From NCBI GenBank assembly GCA_005240015.1, contig SBBV01000141.1, positions 1 through 7,127 on the forward strand: a stretch of DNA of 7,127 nucleotides, written 5' to 3'. Source of the stretch: Candidatus Odyssella thessalonicensis. GTDB taxonomy: Bacteria > Pseudomonadota > Alphaproteobacteria > Bin65. The notes beneath the pieces were generated by a model that was not told the DNA's origin, did no database searches, and saw nothing but the letters and a program-made list of their open reading frames with translations. This document shows positions 5,644-7,127 of the stretch, in pieces; positions within the stretch are counted from its first letter, which is position 1; every line of letters starts with the position of its first letter. A program made the position numbers and the translations under genes.

Positions 5644-6090
5644 TCAATCGGTCGGCGCGACGAACAGGGTTTCGCGGCCGTCGTGGCGCCAGATCAGCTT
5701 GGTGTCGTCGACGAAGCGCAGCTCGCCGCTTTGCGCCTTGTCAGCGCAGGTCACCGTGAGCTCGGCGCGCAGAACCGCGAAGCGGCACGGGCCGCGGCTG
5801 GTGTTGAGCGTGCCGTCGGCGCGGAACTCGACGCGCTCGCCCGGCCGCAGCGGCGCGCCGATGCCGGATTTCGTCACGACCCAGCGGCCGAAGACCTGAT
5901 CGGCCGTCACCTCGCCGGGCGGCGGCACGCCGCAGCAAAGCGGTTTCCGCGTTTCTTCATCGGCCGGACGCGGATCGTCCGCTTTGGCTGCGCCGATACC
6001 TAGAGCGAGAAGGATGGCTGCGCATGCGGAGACGCGCGCAATCCCCAGGGGAGCGCGCCGCCATCGGCAATCGACCGTCCCGCTCTCCAT
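5644..6090 (-). CDS. Small exported protein, beta-rich (lipocalin-like?), unknown function
   Basis: Encodes 148 residues read leftward from ATG at 6090-6088 to TGA at 5646-5644. The frame is open further upstream, to 6246, but the purine-rich GAGAGGACGGGAG just before this ATG and the signal peptide support the shorter form. Residues about 12-37 (APLGIARVSACAAILLALG, ending GAAKA) look like a signal peptide cut before DDPRPADE. The mature part has LCCG (51-54), FGRW (67-70), VEFRADGTL and two further cysteines (102, 115) that could pair. A GRW-type start with short alternating strands is reminiscent of small beta-barrel periplasmic proteins, but no family is recognised. It is convergent with the exported protein on its left and divergent from the thiamine-related gene on its right. 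Confidence 0.75.
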   Translation of the reverse strand: MESGTVDCRWRRAPLGIARVSACAAILLALGIGAAKADDPRPADEETRKPLCCGVPPPGEVTADQVFGRWVVTKSGIGAPLRPGERVEFRADGTLNTSRGPCRFAVLRAELTVTCADKAQSGELRFVDDTKLIWRHDGRETLFVAPTD

Positions 6091-6189
6091 CTCCCGTCCT
6101 CTCACGCAGTTTATTGACGCGTGGACCGCGTTTCCGGTTCCGTCACGATGCAAGCGCGGGGATACGGCCAAGGGCCTGCGACAGCACCG

Positions 6190-6218
6190 TTGCTTTCCGC
6201 CGGGGCCGGCTTCATATT
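6190..6218 (+). promoter_or_regulatory. Possible promoter of the riboswitch-controlled operon
   Basis: TTGCTT (6190-6195) and CATATT (6213-6218) are 17 bases apart, matching a sigma-70-type promoter at 3 and 4 of 6 positions. Transcription would begin around 6225, right before the riboswitch. The spacing and place fit better than the motifs themselves. Confidence 0.35.
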
Positions 6219-6227
6219 TCCGTAACG

Positions 6228-6342
6228 CCCCTGGGGGGAGCCGCAAGGCTGAGAGGTCTCAGACGCACGGGAAGCGTGCGCCGCCGAAGGCGGACCGAGA
6301 CGACCCCTCGAACCTGATCCGGTTGATACCGGCGGAGGGACA
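6228..6342 (+). promoter_or_regulatory. TPP riboswitch (THI element)
   Basis: The conserved THI-element cores are present in order: GGGGGGAGCC (near 6233), GGCTGAGA (about 6247-6254), then ACCCCTCGAACCTGATC (about 6303-6319), GGTTGATACC (about 6321-6330) and GGCGGAGGGA (6331-6340). Between the two halves, a variable arm of paired GCACG/CGTGC and CCGCC/GGCGG type extends the structure. These are the family's TPP-pyrimidine and pyrophosphate-binding parts. The element ends about 10 nt before the start codon at 6351, and no T-rich terminator follows it. TPP binding most likely hides the ribosome binding site (GGCGAGG), turning translation off when thiamine pyrophosphate is plentiful. Confidence 0.95.
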
Positions 6343-6350
6343 GGCGAGGC

Positions 6351-7127
6351 ATGGTCACCACCGGCGCGCAAGCGCCCTCGATCCCGACATTTCCGGTTCC
6401 GCCCTTCGGCATAAGGGTGCACGCCGCCGGCTTGGACTATGGCGGCGCGCCGCTGTTCGAGGCGCTCGATCTCGAGCTCGAGCCGGCGTCGTGGACCTGC
6501 CTGCTTGGGCCGAGCGGCGTCGGCAAGACGAGCCTGCTTCGCCTCATCGCCGGCCTCCTCGAGCCATGGCCCGGCAGCCGCATCGAATGCAGCGACGGCG
6601 CCCCGCTCGGGGGCCGCATCGCGTACATGGCGCAGCAGGATCTGCTGCTGCCGTGGCTCAGCGCGCTCGACAACGTGATGCTCGGCGCGCGCCTCCGGCG
6701 CCAGCCGGTCGACGCCGCGGCGCGCGAACGGGCACGCTGGCTGCTGGAGCGCGTGGGTCTCGACGGCAAGCGCACCGCGCTGCCGGCGGCGCTTTCCGGC
6801 GGGCAGCGCCAGCGCGTGGCGATCGCGCGCACGCTCTACGAGGCGCGGCCGCTCGTGCTGATGGACGAGCCGTTCTCGGCACTCGACGCGATCACGCGCC
6901 ACGAGCTGCAGGCGCTCGCTGCCGAGCTCCTGCGTGGCGCGACCGTGCTGCACGTCACGCACGACCCCTGGGAGGCGCTGCGCGTTGCAAACCATCTCTA
7001 CGTCATGGCCGGCGCGCCGGCGCGGCTCGGCGCGGCCATCGTGCTGCCGGGAACGCCGCCGCGCGACGTGAGCGCACCCGGGCTGGCGGCGCGTCACAGC
7101 GAGCTCCTGGCGCTGCTCGCCGGCGGC
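6351..7127 (+). CDS. thiZ: ABC transporter ATP-binding protein, probable thiamine-precursor (HMP) uptake, 3' truncated
   Basis: The frame is open from ATG 6351 to the window edge, 259 residues, so the end is missing or only just beyond. It is a typical importer ATPase: Walker A GPSGVGKT (53-60), Q-loop AQQD (94-97), signature LSGGQ (148-152), Walker B VLMDEP (169-174), D-loop SALD (176-179) and H-loop HVTHD with H204. It powers import across the inner membrane together with a permease and a periplasmic binding protein, which would be encoded next. The TPP riboswitch directly upstream points to thiamine or its pyrimidine precursor; thiXYZ is a known riboswitch-controlled set in alphaproteobacteria. 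The symbol rests on this context: ThiQ or a related NitT/TauT-type ATPase is possible. A proline-rich stretch of about 20 residues precedes the first strand. GGCGAGG, 1 nt before the ATG, is the likely ribosome binding site. Confidence 0.85.
   Translation, partial: MVTTGAQAPSIPTFPVPPFGIRVHAAGLDYGGAPLFEALDLELEPASWTCLLGPSGVGKTSLLRLIAGLLEPWPGSRIECSDGAPLGGRIAYMAQQDLLLPWLSALDNVMLGARLRRQPVDAAARERARWLLERVGLDGKRTALPAALSGGQRQRVAIARTLYEARPLVLMDEPFSALDAITRHELQALAAELLRGATVLHVTHDPWEALRVANHLYVMAGAPARLGAAIVLPGTPPRDVSAPGLAARHSELLALLAGG

Noticed and set aside
6111..7097. Leftward 328-codon open frame opposite the riboswitch and ATPase
   Set aside because: It would run through the TPP riboswitch and the complete set of ATPase motifs on the + strand, and it shows only Arg/Ala-rich sequence.

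Overview
This window looks like chromosomal DNA of a high-GC alphaproteobacterium. Hand-counted lines in the core genes run near two thirds G+C, codons favour G/C in the third position, and a thiamine-pyrophosphate (TPP) riboswitch precedes an ABC-type ATPase of the ThiZ kind. The genus cannot be named from this sequence.

Layout. (1) 2-826: the C-terminal part of a FAD-dependent oxidase-like protein, truncated by the window edge. (2) 915-2099: a complete class I/II PLP-dependent aminotransferase, followed at once by a perfect 10-bp hairpin. (3) About 2100-4026: a foreign-looking cassette of lower G+C (near 50% in the lines counted). It holds two tiny leftward ORFs: a 36-residue Cys-rich protein with a textbook Shine-Dalgarno, and a 26-residue Trp-containing peptide. 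It also has a highly structured intergenic stretch with three hairpins and a T6 run, three tandem 10-bp repeats, and a rightward 460-residue XRE-type helix-turn-helix protein with a C-terminal Nudix-like region. (4) 4027-4173: a decayed second copy of the last 49 codons of the aminotransferase, beginning at the last base of the regulator's stop codon. The cassette is therefore bracketed by two diverged copies of the same gene end. (5) 4360-5640 and 5644-6090: two convergent genes for exported proteins of unknown function, 3 nt apart. (6) 6190-7127: a possible promoter, the TPP riboswitch and the first 259 codons of an ABC transporter ATPase, probably for a thiamine precursor.

How it works together. 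The riboswitch ends about 10 nt before the ATPase start codon, so TPP most likely controls its translation. In the cassette, the regulator and the two micro-ORFs are divergent and share a control region with tandem repeats, as in self-regulating XRE modules. What the module does is unknown. It is the most likely undescribed system here, and the duplicated aminotransferase end is the best evidence that it arrived by insertion or recombination.
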